Positions 1-5,833 of a stretch of 7,324 nucleotides of DNA are shown in pieces. The notes beneath the pieces were generated by a model that searched no databases, was not told the DNA's origin, and saw nothing but the letters and a program-made list of their open reading frames with translations. Origin of the DNA: JAHIZC01 sp043813305 (GTDB lineage Bacteria; Omnitrophota; Gorgyraeia; Gygaellales; Profunditerraquicolaceae); assembly GCA_043813305.1 (NCBI GenBank), contig JBDRLC010000065.1:1-7324 (forward strand). Direction: 5' to 3'. The position numbers and the translations under genes were made by a program. The first letter of the stretch is position 1, and every line of letters begins with the position of its first letter.

Positions 1-1
1 G

Positions 2-130
2 GCCTGCGGTTCGATCGTCAACATAGTAAATCACAAAAAACTTAATCACCGTATAAAAGTAAAAAAAGGCGTTTTAAAAGACGACTGCGCAGTTATTCTA
101 AAGCAATTCTTTCGGAAAAAAAGGAAGTAG
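2..130 (+). CDS. tadA: tRNA-specific adenosine deaminase TadA, C-terminal fragment cut by the window edge
   Basis: Frame 2 is open from the window edge to a TAG at 128-130 and gives 42 residues starting ACGSIVNIVNH and ending KQFFRKKRK. This matches the known TadA C-terminal pattern: the G-A-x-G-S segment after the second zinc cysteine pair, then NHR(I/V)xV, xxGVLxxxC, and LxxFFRxxR. TadA converts A34 to inosine in the wobble position of tRNA-Arg(ACG), as a zinc-dependent homodimer in the cytoplasm. The catalytic HAE and PCxxC motifs lie outside the window, so activity cannot be judged. A serine tRNA gene starts only 4 bp after the stop on the same strand, which suggests co-transcription. The match is family-pattern recognition over a short stretch, but several conserved elements occur in the right order. 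Confidence 0.82.
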   Translation, partial: ACGSIVNIVNHKKLNHRIKVKKGVLKDDCAVILKQFFRKKRK

Positions 131-134
131 TTTT

Positions 135-226
135 GGAGAGGTGGCTGAGTGGTCGAAAGCAGTTCACTGCTAATGAATTGACCTGGGAAACTGGGTCCCT
201 GGGTTCAAATCCCAGCCTCTCCGCCA
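135..226 (+). tRNA. tRNA-Ser(GCU), CCA encoded
   Basis: A complete class II tRNA folds here. The 7-bp acceptor stem pairs 135-141 with 216-222. The anticodon loop CTGCTAA gives anticodon GCT at 169-171, reading AGC/AGU. A long variable arm has a GACC/GGTC stem, and the T arm is CTGGG-TTCAAAT-CCCAG. Discriminator G223 is followed by a genomically encoded CCA (224-226). The gene begins 4 bp after the tadA stop, so it is probably processed out of a tadA-tRNA transcript. Its 3' end is the outer edge of the left inverted repeat of the recombinase unit, and the recombinase reading frame runs antisense through its T and variable arms. Confidence 0.97.
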
Positions 227-1657
227 GTTAAGAAATGGGGCGTCTTTGAAGAAGAGACGGAAGGTACCTTCCGTCGGAAAATTCAAGCGGCGCTCTTTTA
301 AAATAAAGTTCGAACCAATCTTTTCCAGAAATTCTTTCTGGGATTCTAAATTTCCTTCTTTTACGGCGTATTCCGCTCTGTGTAATAGAGTTACGAAATC
401 TCTTGCCGGTTCGAACCAAGAGTTACTCCCAGCAGCAAAATCCCGCGCAGATTCCTGTAATTTCTTCTTTTCGTTGATAAAAGCTTCCTTTTTAGCTTGA
501 TATTCTTCAAGCGTCAAAGCGCCCTCAAGGTAAACATCAATAAGTTTACTAATCTTAGTATCAATCTCTTTAACCTTAATTTCAAGATTTTGCTGCTGGG
601 ATTGCGTAGATAGGAGAGAGGAGTTGCGGTCTCGCTCAAGCTCTTCAATAATTCTCTTCGTCCATTCGTCAGACAAAGAAACTTTTTGAATAAAAGATTT
701 GATTTGCGCGGCAAGCGCTTCTTCGCGGACATATTTTTGCTTACAATTCGTTAATCGCTTAGTGCAGCGGTAATAAATATGGCCTTTCTGTAATTCTGCG
801 GTTATTGAGCGTCCGCACTCGCCGCAGTGCATCAAACCCCTAAGAATAAATCTCTCTTTTTGCGGCTCCTTATGCTTGCCGCGTAAGCGCATAACTTCCT
901 GGCATCTATCAAAAAGTTTCTTTGTGATAATTGGCTCATGTGTACCCTCATACATTTCGCCTTTGTAGCGGAATACACCGTAATAAAGAGGGTTTTTGAG
1001 CATTGTTTGATACTGGCTTATGCTTAAAGATTTATCTTTTCTTCCTGCCATGCCGAGAGGGTTTATTTTGTTTCGTATCTCTTCAAGCGCATAATTGCCA
1101 GAAGAGTAAAGCTCAAAAACCCTCTTTATGAAAGGAGCTTTGCCCTCATCAATTATAATCGTGCGAGTCTTGCGGTCGTTGAGGTAGCCGATGGGCGCCC
1201 ACTGCGGCCAGATGCCCTTACTTAACTTTAACCTTATGCCTCTGCGGATATTCTCTGAAAGCGCGTCTATATAGTATTTGCTCTGGCCGAAGACAATGGA
1301 AAGCATAAACTTGCCTTGAGCGTTGTTATCAAAGCGAAGAGTGGGAAATCGCAAGTCCTTAATAACCTTTTGATCAACGAGGTAGATTATCCGGCCGCCG
1401 TCAACGGAGTTTCTCGCTAATCTATCGGGATGCCAGGCAAGTATACCGTCCGCAAGTCCACGCTCAATATCTCTAATCATATCGTTGAACAGTGGGCGCC
1501 CAGGCTTCTTGGCGGTTTTGGCTTCAACGATCTCCTTAACAACAAGAATATTCTCGCGTTCAGCGTATTCTCTTAGCTCTTTAAGCTGTGCTTCAATAGA
1601 GAGGACTTGTCTATCTTCGTCATCTGTGGACTTGCGGGCATAGATAAAGTATCTCAT
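170..1657 (-). CDS. Serine site-specific recombinase (resolvase/invertase superfamily, large type)
   Basis: This 495-residue protein has the domain order of large serine recombinases. The catalytic resolvase domain spans about residues 1-145, with YARKS placing the nucleophile at Ser10 and PDRLARN supplying arginines 79 and 82. The 'Recombinase' DNA-binding domain follows at about 155-260 (APIGYLND, then RVFELY). A zinc ribbon spans about 270-310 (Cys278, Cys281, Cys298, Cys305), and a charged coiled-coil stretch runs about 340-405. Such enzymes make 2-bp staggered cuts through a Ser-DNA link and integrate, excise or invert DNA. The ATG at 1657 has AAGGAG 9 nt upstream. The last roughly 45 residues come from the left inverted repeat, and the final 15 or so (WDLNPG onward) from the antisense strand of tRNA-Ser(GCU). 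The stop codon lies opposite the tRNA anticodon region. No catalytic residue is missing; the target site is unknown. Confidence 0.93.
   Translation of the reverse strand: MRYFIYARKSTDDEDRQVLSIEAQLKELREYAERENILVVKEIVEAKTAKKPGRPLFNDMIRDIERGLADGILAWHPDRLARNSVDGGRIIYLVDQKVIKDLRFPTLRFDNNAQGKFMLSIVFGQSKYYIDALSENIRRGIRLKLSKGIWPQWAPIGYLNDRKTRTIIIDEGKAPFIKRVFELYSSGNYALEEIRNKINPLGMAGRKDKSLSISQYQTMLKNPLYYGVFRYKGEMYEGTHEPIITKKLFDRCQEVMRLRGKHKEPQKERFILRGLMHCGECGRSITAELQKGHIYYRCTKRLTNCKQKYVREEALAAQIKSFIQKVSLSDEWTKRIIEELERDRNSSLLSTQSQQQNLEIKVKEIDTKISKLIDVYLEGALTLEEYQAKKEAFINEKKKLQESARDFAAGSNSWFEPARDFVTLLHRAEYAVKEGNLESQKEFLEKIGSNFILKERRLNFPTEGTFRLFFKDAPFLNWRRGWDLNPGTQFPRSIH
221..311 (+). repeat. Left inverted repeat of the recombinase unit
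   Basis: This 91-bp arm starts CCGCCAGTTAAG at the tRNA-Ser(GCU) 3' end and matches the reverse complement of 1755-1845 with four single-base differences. On the minus strand it encodes the recombinase C-terminal segment LKERRLNFPTEG through FLNWRR. Inward of it, a 10-bp block (CCAATCTTTT, 315-324) and an 18-bp block (GATTCTAAATTTCCTTCT, 342-359) are also shared with the right side. Confidence 0.93.
256..275. repeat. Perfect 20-bp palindrome inside the left arm
   Basis: GACGGAAGGTACCTTCCGTC is its own reverse complement, centred on TA. The same 20 bp occur at 1791-1810. It lies in the recombinase codons for PTEGTFRL. It could be a symmetric recombination core or a hairpin at the tRNA 3' trailer; neither role is shown by the sequence alone. 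Confidence 0.85.
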
Positions 1658-1697
1658 AGGGCAAAGCTCCTTTCATTGAGAAGGAAATTTAGAATCA

Positions 1698-1740
1698 GTG
1701 GTTTTCATTTTGGGCCTTAATTACCCAAAATAAAAACCAC
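1698..1740. repeat. Long hairpin in the recombinase leader
   Basis: Arms 1698-1714 and 1724-1740 are 17 bp each with one mismatch (C1706 against A1732), around a 9-nt loop (1715-1723). No run of T follows on either strand, so a classical intrinsic terminator is not supported. It sits exactly where the left side has a 17-bp palindromic segment (325-341), as if one hairpin had replaced another. Confidence 0.85.
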
Positions 1741-1754
1741 AAAAGATTGGTGAA

Positions 1755-1845
1755 GAACTTTGTTTTAAAAGAGCGCCGCTTGAATTTTCCGACGGAAGGT
1801 ACCTTCCGTCTCTTCCTCAAAGATGCCCCATTTCTTAATTGGCGG
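1755..1845 (-). repeat. Right inverted repeat, a degenerate copy of the recombinase 3' coding end
   Basis: Read on the minus strand, this arm begins at the tRNA-Ser(UGA) 3' end with CCGCCAATTAAG and parallels the left arm. On the plus strand it still encodes a tail like that of the recombinase (LKERRLNFPTEG, then RLFLKDAPFLNWRWG). Just inside the arm the similarity is interrupted: a one-base indel near 1750-1755 and a 44-bp hairpin segment break the frame. It is therefore a pseudogene-like copy lying in the leader of the intact gene. Confidence 0.9.
1791..1810. repeat. Perfect 20-bp palindrome inside the right arm
   Basis: This is identical to the palindrome at 256-275. Two unchanged copies in arms that differ elsewhere mean that a crossover at the central TA would invert the roughly 1.5 kb between them. 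Confidence 0.85.
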
Positions 1846-1928
1846 TGGGGGTGGGATTCGAACCCACGATACCTTACGGTACACCTGTTTTCAAGACAGG
1901 CCGATTATAGCCACTTTCGTACCCCACC
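1840..1928 (-). tRNA. tRNA-Ser(UGA), CCA encoded
   Basis: On the minus strand the acceptor stem pairs 1928-1922 with 1850-1844. The anticodon stem-loop CCTGT-CTTGAAA-ACAGG gives anticodon TGA (1893-1891), reading UCA. The variable arm has a TACC/GGTA stem and the T arm is GTGGG-TTCGAAT-CCCAC. Discriminator G1843 is followed by encoded CCA (1842-1840). The tRNA begins 10 nt after the stop of the membrane-protein gene that overlaps serS, so synthetase and cognate tRNA may share a transcript. Its 3' end is the outer edge of the right inverted repeat. Confidence 0.96.
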
Positions 1929-1938
1929 AAACATCTAA

Positions 1939-2598
1939 TCAAAGAAAGAGCTGCCTAAAAACCAGGTAAAATATATTTTTTGCTATCCCCACGGTATTAC
2001 TGAAGAAATTTAAAAAAGCAAACTGTCTAAATACAAAGTTTAAACAAACAGACAGAAATGTAAGGTTGACTAAATATATAAAAGAAAGACCAAAAATATA
2101 ATTCGCCTTTAAAAAATCCCCCTGCTTAGACTTTACTGACTTAGCGCTAAAAACAAGATGTAGAGTTAAACTAAAACCGAATAAAAAGAGAAATACGCTT
2201 ATTAGCCTATCTGATGGAAATATAAATGAGGCTAGTAAATATACGAGAAATATAATAATTGCATAGATTGGTAATAAATACGGGGCTACCTTTATCAGTG
2301 GAGAAAAAAAACTAAAAACTAACTGAAGCAAGCGGAATCCCCGACGATAAATAATTACCGGCTCAGAAACAAAAAGATATATAATCACGAAACTTATTAC
2401 ACCACCCCAGAAATATCCCCTCAGCGGCTTTGCAATCAGTGCGAATTCATTTATAAAAGCAATAGTACCGGAATAGACAAACGGTAAGAGAAATATACCT
2501 AAAATAAATTTTATGATCCCGAACGCCTTACCTCCGGAACTCCCGGACTTTTGCGGCGGAAGACTTTCTAAATCTTTAAGCGATTCTTTCGTTTTCAT
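1939..2598 (-). CDS. Polytopic membrane protein of unknown function
   Basis: This 219-residue protein is not one I can assign to a family. After a soluble N-terminus of about 25 residues (charged, then Gly/Ser-rich), hydrophobic segments lie at about 27-52, 62-84, 105-127, 131-152 and 166-190. A last hydrophobic stretch runs to the C-terminus, giving five or six membrane passes. Positive residues cluster at 85-89 (RRGFR) and 153-158 (KSVKSK), which would favour cytoplasmic loops there. The start ATG overlaps the serS stop as ATGA, so translation is probably coupled to serS. The stop lies 10 nt before tRNA-Ser(UGA). No catalytic motif is visible. Position alone does not show a role in serine tRNA biology. 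Confidence 0.8.
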   Translation of the reverse strand: MKTKESLKDLESLPPQKSGSSGGKAFGIIKFILGIFLLPFVYSGTIAFINEFALIAKPLRGYFWGGVISFVIIYLFVSEPVIIYRRGFRLLQLVFSFFSPLIKVAPYLLPIYAIIIFLVYLLASFIFPSDRLISVFLFLFGFSLTLHLVFSAKSVKSKQGDFLKANYIFGLSFIYLVNLTFLSVCLNFVFRQFAFLNFFSNTVGIAKNIFYLVFRQLFL

Positions 2599-3893
2599 CG
2601 ATCCTGCGATTTAGGCTTATGATCGACGGTGAGCGTAGTCGCACCGTCGAGATACGGCCTTAAAACTTTAGGTATAGTTATTGAGCCGTCCTTCTGCTGA
2701 TAATTTTCTAGTATCGCTACAAAGGTACGCGCCAAAGCGACTCCCGAGCCATTTAATGTATGCAGGAAATCTACCTTTTTCGTATCTTTCCTTCTGAATC
2801 TTATGTTCGCCCGATGCGCCTGAAAGCTCTCAAAATTACTGCAGCTTGAAACCTCAAGCCACTTATCTACTCCAGGTGCATAGGCTTCTAAATCATAGCA
2901 TTTAGAAGCAGCAAAACTTAAATCCTCGCTGGACAACACCGCAACCCGATAGGGAAGTTCCAATAATTGTAAAACCTTTTCGGCATCAGTAACCAGTTTT
3001 TCCAATTCATCGTAGGAGCTCTTGGGCTTTACAAATTTAACCATCTCCACCTTATCAAACTGATGTACTCTAATTAGCCCTTTTGTATCCTTTCCGTAAG
3101 AACCGGCCTCTCTTCTAAAACAGGCTGTATAAGCAGTATAATAAATTGGCAAATCATCCTCGTTTAATACTTCATCCCGGAATATATTAGTCAGCGGCAC
3201 TTCTGCAGTAGGAATTAAAAATAAATCCTCATCCTTGAGACGATACATATCTTCTTCCATCTTGGGAAGTTGGCCCGTACCAATCATTGACTGACGGTTA
3301 ACTAAAAATGGCGGAAAGACCTCTGCATAACCGTGTTTCTTGGTATGTAAATCTAACATAAAGTTAATCAATGCCCGCTCTAATCTTGCCCCCCAGCCTT
3401 TATAAAGAATAAAGTTTGAGCTACTAATTTTAGTCGCCCGGTTGAAATCAATGATGTCTAAATGCTGGCTAAGCTCTACGTGGCTAAGCGGCTTAAAATC
3501 AAATTCGCGTAATTCACCCCATGAACGCACGTTCTGTTTTTTCGTTGCATCGCCTATAGGAATACTTGAATGATGAACGTTGGGAATATTTAATAGAAGT
3601 TCATTTAATTCACCGCTGAATTCCTTTAACTGGCCCTCTAACTTATTAATCTTCTCTGAAATCGTCTTCATCGAAGCGATCTTATCCTTAGCGTCTTTCT
3701 TTTCTTTCAGCAGGCCGCTGATTTCATCGTTTGCTTTATTCCTCTCTGCACGTAAAGTTTCCATCTCACCTAAAGACTTACGACGGGAATCGTCGATTTT
3801 TATCAAACTATCCAAATCAATTTTTGATCCCCGGTTCTTCAAAGATTTCTTTACTAAATCTAAATTCTCCCGAATAAATTTTATATCTAGCAT
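2595..3893 (-). CDS. serS: Seryl-tRNA synthetase (SerRS)
   Basis: This 432-residue class II synthetase, close to the usual bacterial length, charges tRNA-Ser and tRNA-Sec with serine in the cytoplasm. An N-terminal antiparallel coiled-coil arm (about residues 25-100, rich in Lys/Glu, flanked by RENLDLVKKSLKNRG) holds the long variable arm of tRNA-Ser. The catalytic core shows TAE at 229-231, motif 2 FRREAGS at 259-265 followed by HQF at 277-279, and motif 3 NGSGVALARTFVAILEN at 381-397. The ATG at 3893 has AAAAGG about 8 nt upstream, supplied by the repeated rtcB tail. The downstream gene overlaps by 4 nt and is followed by tRNA-Ser(UGA), a substrate of this enzyme. Confidence 0.97.
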   Translation of the reverse strand: MLDIKFIRENLDLVKKSLKNRGSKIDLDSLIKIDDSRRKSLGEMETLRAERNKANDEISGLLKEKKDAKDKIASMKTISEKINKLEGQLKEFSGELNELLLNIPNVHHSSIPIGDATKKQNVRSWGELREFDFKPLSHVELSQHLDIIDFNRATKISSSNFILYKGWGARLERALINFMLDLHTKKHGYAEVFPPFLVNRQSMIGTGQLPKMEEDMYRLKDEDLFLIPTAEVPLTNIFRDEVLNEDDLPIYYTAYTACFRREAGSYGKDTKGLIRVHQFDKVEMVKFVKPKSSYDELEKLVTDAEKVLQLLELPYRVAVLSSEDLSFAASKCYDLEAYAPGVDKWLEVSSCSNFESFQAHRANIRFRRKDTKKVDFLHTLNGSGVALARTFVAILENYQQKDGSITIPKVLRPYLDGATTLTVDHKPKSQDR

Positions 3894-3925
3894 TTTTCTA
3901 ACCTTTTATAACGCCGAGCGGTCGC
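3893..3925 (-). repeat. Copy of the rtcB 3' end in front of serS
   Basis: These 33 bp match 3950-3982 with two mismatches; the first 20 bp are identical. On the minus strand both copies read RPLGVIKG followed by TAG, and the two differences are synonymous third-base changes (CTG/CTC, GGG/GGC). This copy provides the AAAAGG ribosome-binding sequence of serS. Bases 3914-3920 and 3936-3942 (CCGAGCG/CGCTCGG) can form a GC-rich hairpin in the inserted part. Confidence 0.8.
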
Positions 3926-3949
3926 CCCTCCGCTGCGCTCGGGACTTCC

Positions 3950-3982
3950 TTTTTCTAACCTTTTATAACCCCCAGCGGTCGC
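3950..3982 (-). repeat. Native rtcB 3' end, partner of the 3893-3925 copy
   Basis: This is the second member of the 57-bp-spaced direct repeat. It contains the last eight rtcB codons and the TAG stop (3957-3955), followed by a run of A on the minus strand. Confidence 0.8.
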
Positions 3983-5418
3983 ATTCTGCAGACACGCTTA
4001 GAGATTCCTGCGTTATGTACCACATCTACCACTTCGTTAACATCCTTGTATGCTTCAGGCGCCTCTTCCACAATCGTTCCTCTTCCGGAAGCCTTTACCA
4101 CTATTCCTTTAGCTTCTAGTCTCTTTAAGAGGTCGTCTAGCCTGATCGTCTTGATCGCTGCGCTCCGCGACATTACCCTGCCGGCGCCATGTGCTGTCGT
4201 GCCGAATGTCTCCTCCATCGCCTTTTGCGTGCCGACTAATAAATAGGAATTTCTTCCCATGTCCCCGGGGATGATCACGGGCTGGCCGGTTTCTTTATAT
4301 CTAGGAGGTAAAGCCGGGTGGCCTGGCCCGAAAGCACGCGTAGCACCTTTACGATGAACGCAAAGTTTCTTCTCTATACCGCCTACTTTATGTTTCTCTA
4401 TTTTGGCTATATTATGCGAAACATCATATATCAAAGACATCCCCATCTTCTGCCAGGACATACTAAAAACCTTCTCAAACACCCGACGGGTAAGCTGCAT
4501 TAAACACTGCCTGTTCGCCCAGGCATAATTAGCAGCACATCTCATCGCGCCAAGATACGCTTTACCCTCAACGGAATCAACCGGCGCACAGGCCAGCTGA
4601 CGGTCAGGAACATTAATCTTGTATTTTTCTAAACACCGAATCATGCTGCGTGTATAATCATCACAAACCTGATAACCTAATCCGCGTGAACCGGAATGAA
4701 TCATCAGCGTAATCTGGCCTAAACTTAGGCCGAATTGATCACAGCAATCCCGGTCATATAACTGATCGATAACCTGTGCTTCTAAAAAATGATTGCCTGA
4801 ACCCAGGGTGCCGGATTGCGCCTTCCCTCTTTCATAGGCGCGCTCTGAAACAGCCCCCGGATCTGCGCCCTGAATTGCGCCATTCTCCTCTGTACACTCT
4901 AAATCCTCTTCTGTTCCGAAACCCTTCTGCACTGCCCATCTTGACCCTTTGAGCAATATTTCTTTTTCTTCCCTGGCGCTGACTCGGATATCACCCTTTG
5001 AACCTAATCCAGAGGGGATATCTGAAAACAATGCATAAACTAAATCCTTGATTCTGTTTTTTACCTCTTCATACTGGAAATTCGTTTTTAGCATCCGCAC
5101 GCCGCAGTTGATATCATACCCCACAAGTCCGGCGCCAACTACTCCGCCATTATCGATATCTGTTGCAGCTACACCTCCAATTGGCATACCATATCCCCAG
5201 TGAATATCCGGCATTGCCAAAGAGGCATTTACAATCCCCGGCAGGAATGCCACATTAGCAACCTGCTCTGCGGCCTTATCATGACGGATATCCTTTAATA
5301 ATTTCTCATCAGCAATTATGATACCCGGAACCCGCATACCCGGCTTATATGCCTTAGGTATACACCAGTGAAAATTATCTATCTTTTCTATCGGCCCTTG
5401 CCACATATTAGACGTCAA
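3955..5418 (-). CDS. rtcB: RNA-splicing ligase RtcB
   Basis: This full-length RtcB (487 residues from TTG) joins 2',3'-cyclic phosphate or 3'-phosphate RNA ends to 5'-OH ends using GTP and Mn2+. In bacteria it serves RNA repair, including cleaved tRNA and rRNA. Family motifs are present in order: D102 and C105 in YDINCGVR, GSGNHFLEAQ (H210), HSGSRGLG (H241), DVSHNI (H335), VHRKGATRAF, and TAHGAGRVMSR, where H410 is the expected guanylylated histidine. Two starts are possible. TTG at 5418 has GGAAG 6 nt upstream and overlaps the archease gene by 11 nt. ATG at 5406 (Met5, MWQGPIEKID) fits the family N-terminus and follows the archease stop by 1 nt, but lacks a Shine-Dalgarno sequence. I keep the TTG start with modest confidence. 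Pairing with archease supports an active enzyme. Confidence 0.96.
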   Translation of the reverse strand: MTSNMWQGPIEKIDNFHWCIPKAYKPGMRVPGIIIADEKLLKDIRHDKAAEQVANVAFLPGIVNASLAMPDIHWGYGMPIGGVAATDIDNGGVVGAGLVGYDINCGVRMLKTNFQYEEVKNRIKDLVYALFSDIPSGLGSKGDIRVSAREEKEILLKGSRWAVQKGFGTEEDLECTEENGAIQGADPGAVSERAYERGKAQSGTLGSGNHFLEAQVIDQLYDRDCCDQFGLSLGQITLMIHSGSRGLGYQVCDDYTRSMIRCLEKYKINVPDRQLACAPVDSVEGKAYLGAMRCAANYAWANRQCLMQLTRRVFEKVFSMSWQKMGMSLIYDVSHNIAKIEKHKVGGIEKKLCVHRKGATRAFGPGHPALPPRYKETGQPVIIPGDMGRNSYLLVGTQKAMEETFGTTAHGAGRVMSRSAAIKTIRLDDLLKRLEAKGIVVKASGRGTIVEEAPEAYKDVNEVVDVVHNAGISKRVCRMRPLGVIKG

Positions 5419-5827
5419 AAATTACTTCCGCCTGCCAGCCGGATTGTTCCTCTTTTAATTGTAACTGATGATAAGTAGCTGCTTTTATTTCACTCTCTAT
5501 CTTATAATTCTTTAAATCGCAGCCGACAACCTCGGCTTCGAGATTATTTTTATCTAAATTTTTAAAACTAATCTCGCAGAAAATTTTCTCTTTTACCGAT
5601 GATAAAGAAAGAAGCTCGTTAAGCCAATTAATAAAAAGCTCTTCTAAATTGTCGGAATTAATTTTTATAAGAATTTTCTCTTTATCCGGAGATTTTGATT
5701 CTTTAAGCTTAGTTGCGATGAGGTCAAACATGGCAAGCGCTGAATTGCGAAATAATTCCTTTGAGTCTTTTCCTTTCACCCTGATGCCGATATCTGCGGT
5801 ATGCTCGATGATTTCGTAACTCTTCAC
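5408..5827 (-). CDS. Archease, RtcB activator
   Basis: This 139-residue protein of typical archease length helps RtcB form its covalent GMP intermediate and complete multiple turnovers. The N-terminal HTADIGIRV motif (residues 9-17, Asp12), FINWLNELL (66-73), EIKAATYHQLQL (113-124) and the C-terminal GWQAEVIFDV (Asp138) match the family; the conserved aspartates are the metal ligands. The start is GTG at 5827; TTAGG about 7 nt upstream is a weak ribosome-binding site. The stop overlaps the TTG start of rtcB, so the two are probably an operon with coupled translation. The 42-bp leader between it and tRNA-Lys consists of CCTAAAA-like repeats. Confidence 0.94.
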   Translation of the reverse strand: MKSYEIIEHTADIGIRVKGKDSKELFRNSALAMFDLIATKLKESKSPDKEKILIKINSDNLEELFINWLNELLSLSSVKEKIFCEISFKNLDKNNLEAEVVGCDLKNYKIESEIKAATYHQLQLKEEQSGWQAEVIFDV

Positions 5828-5833
5828 TTTATG

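Larger units (their letters stand above)
221..1845 (-). mobile_element. Serine-recombinase cassette with 91-bp terminal inverted repeats between two tRNA-Ser genes
   Basis: A 1.6-kb unit contains a single gene, a serine recombinase, and is bounded by inverted repeats at 221-311 and 1755-1845. The repeats match at 87 of 91 positions, counted by eye. Each repeat starts exactly at the CCGCCA 3' end of a serine tRNA gene: tRNA-Ser(GCU) on the left and tRNA-Ser(UGA) on the right, the two tRNAs converging on the unit. Weaker homology continues inward to 359 on the left and 1679 on the right. The layout fits an element that uses tRNA 3' ends as attachment sites, or an invertible cassette. It carries no cargo genes. 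Its mobility and exact ends are inferred. Confidence 0.6.

Noticed and set aside
1698..1740. Intrinsic terminator for tRNA-Ser(UGA) or the recombinase
   Set aside because: The stem is long but AT-rich and not followed by a T run on either strand, and it lies upstream of the recombinase start.
1747..1938. Plus-strand 63-codon reading frame as a gene
   Set aside because: It is made of the right inverted repeat (a recombinase-tail copy) and the antisense strand of tRNA-Ser(UGA). It has no credible ribosome-binding site and no independent content. It is treated as part of the repeat, with its possible role as an alternative tail noted in the findings.
3894..3954. T-box or other riboswitch in front of serS
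   Set aside because: Only about 60 bp separate rtcB and serS. There is a GC hairpin but no specifier loop, no T-box sequence, and no room for antiterminator folding.
3580..4119. Plus-strand 179-codon frame across the serS-rtcB junction
   Set aside because: It runs antisense to two confidently identified genes and resembles no known family.
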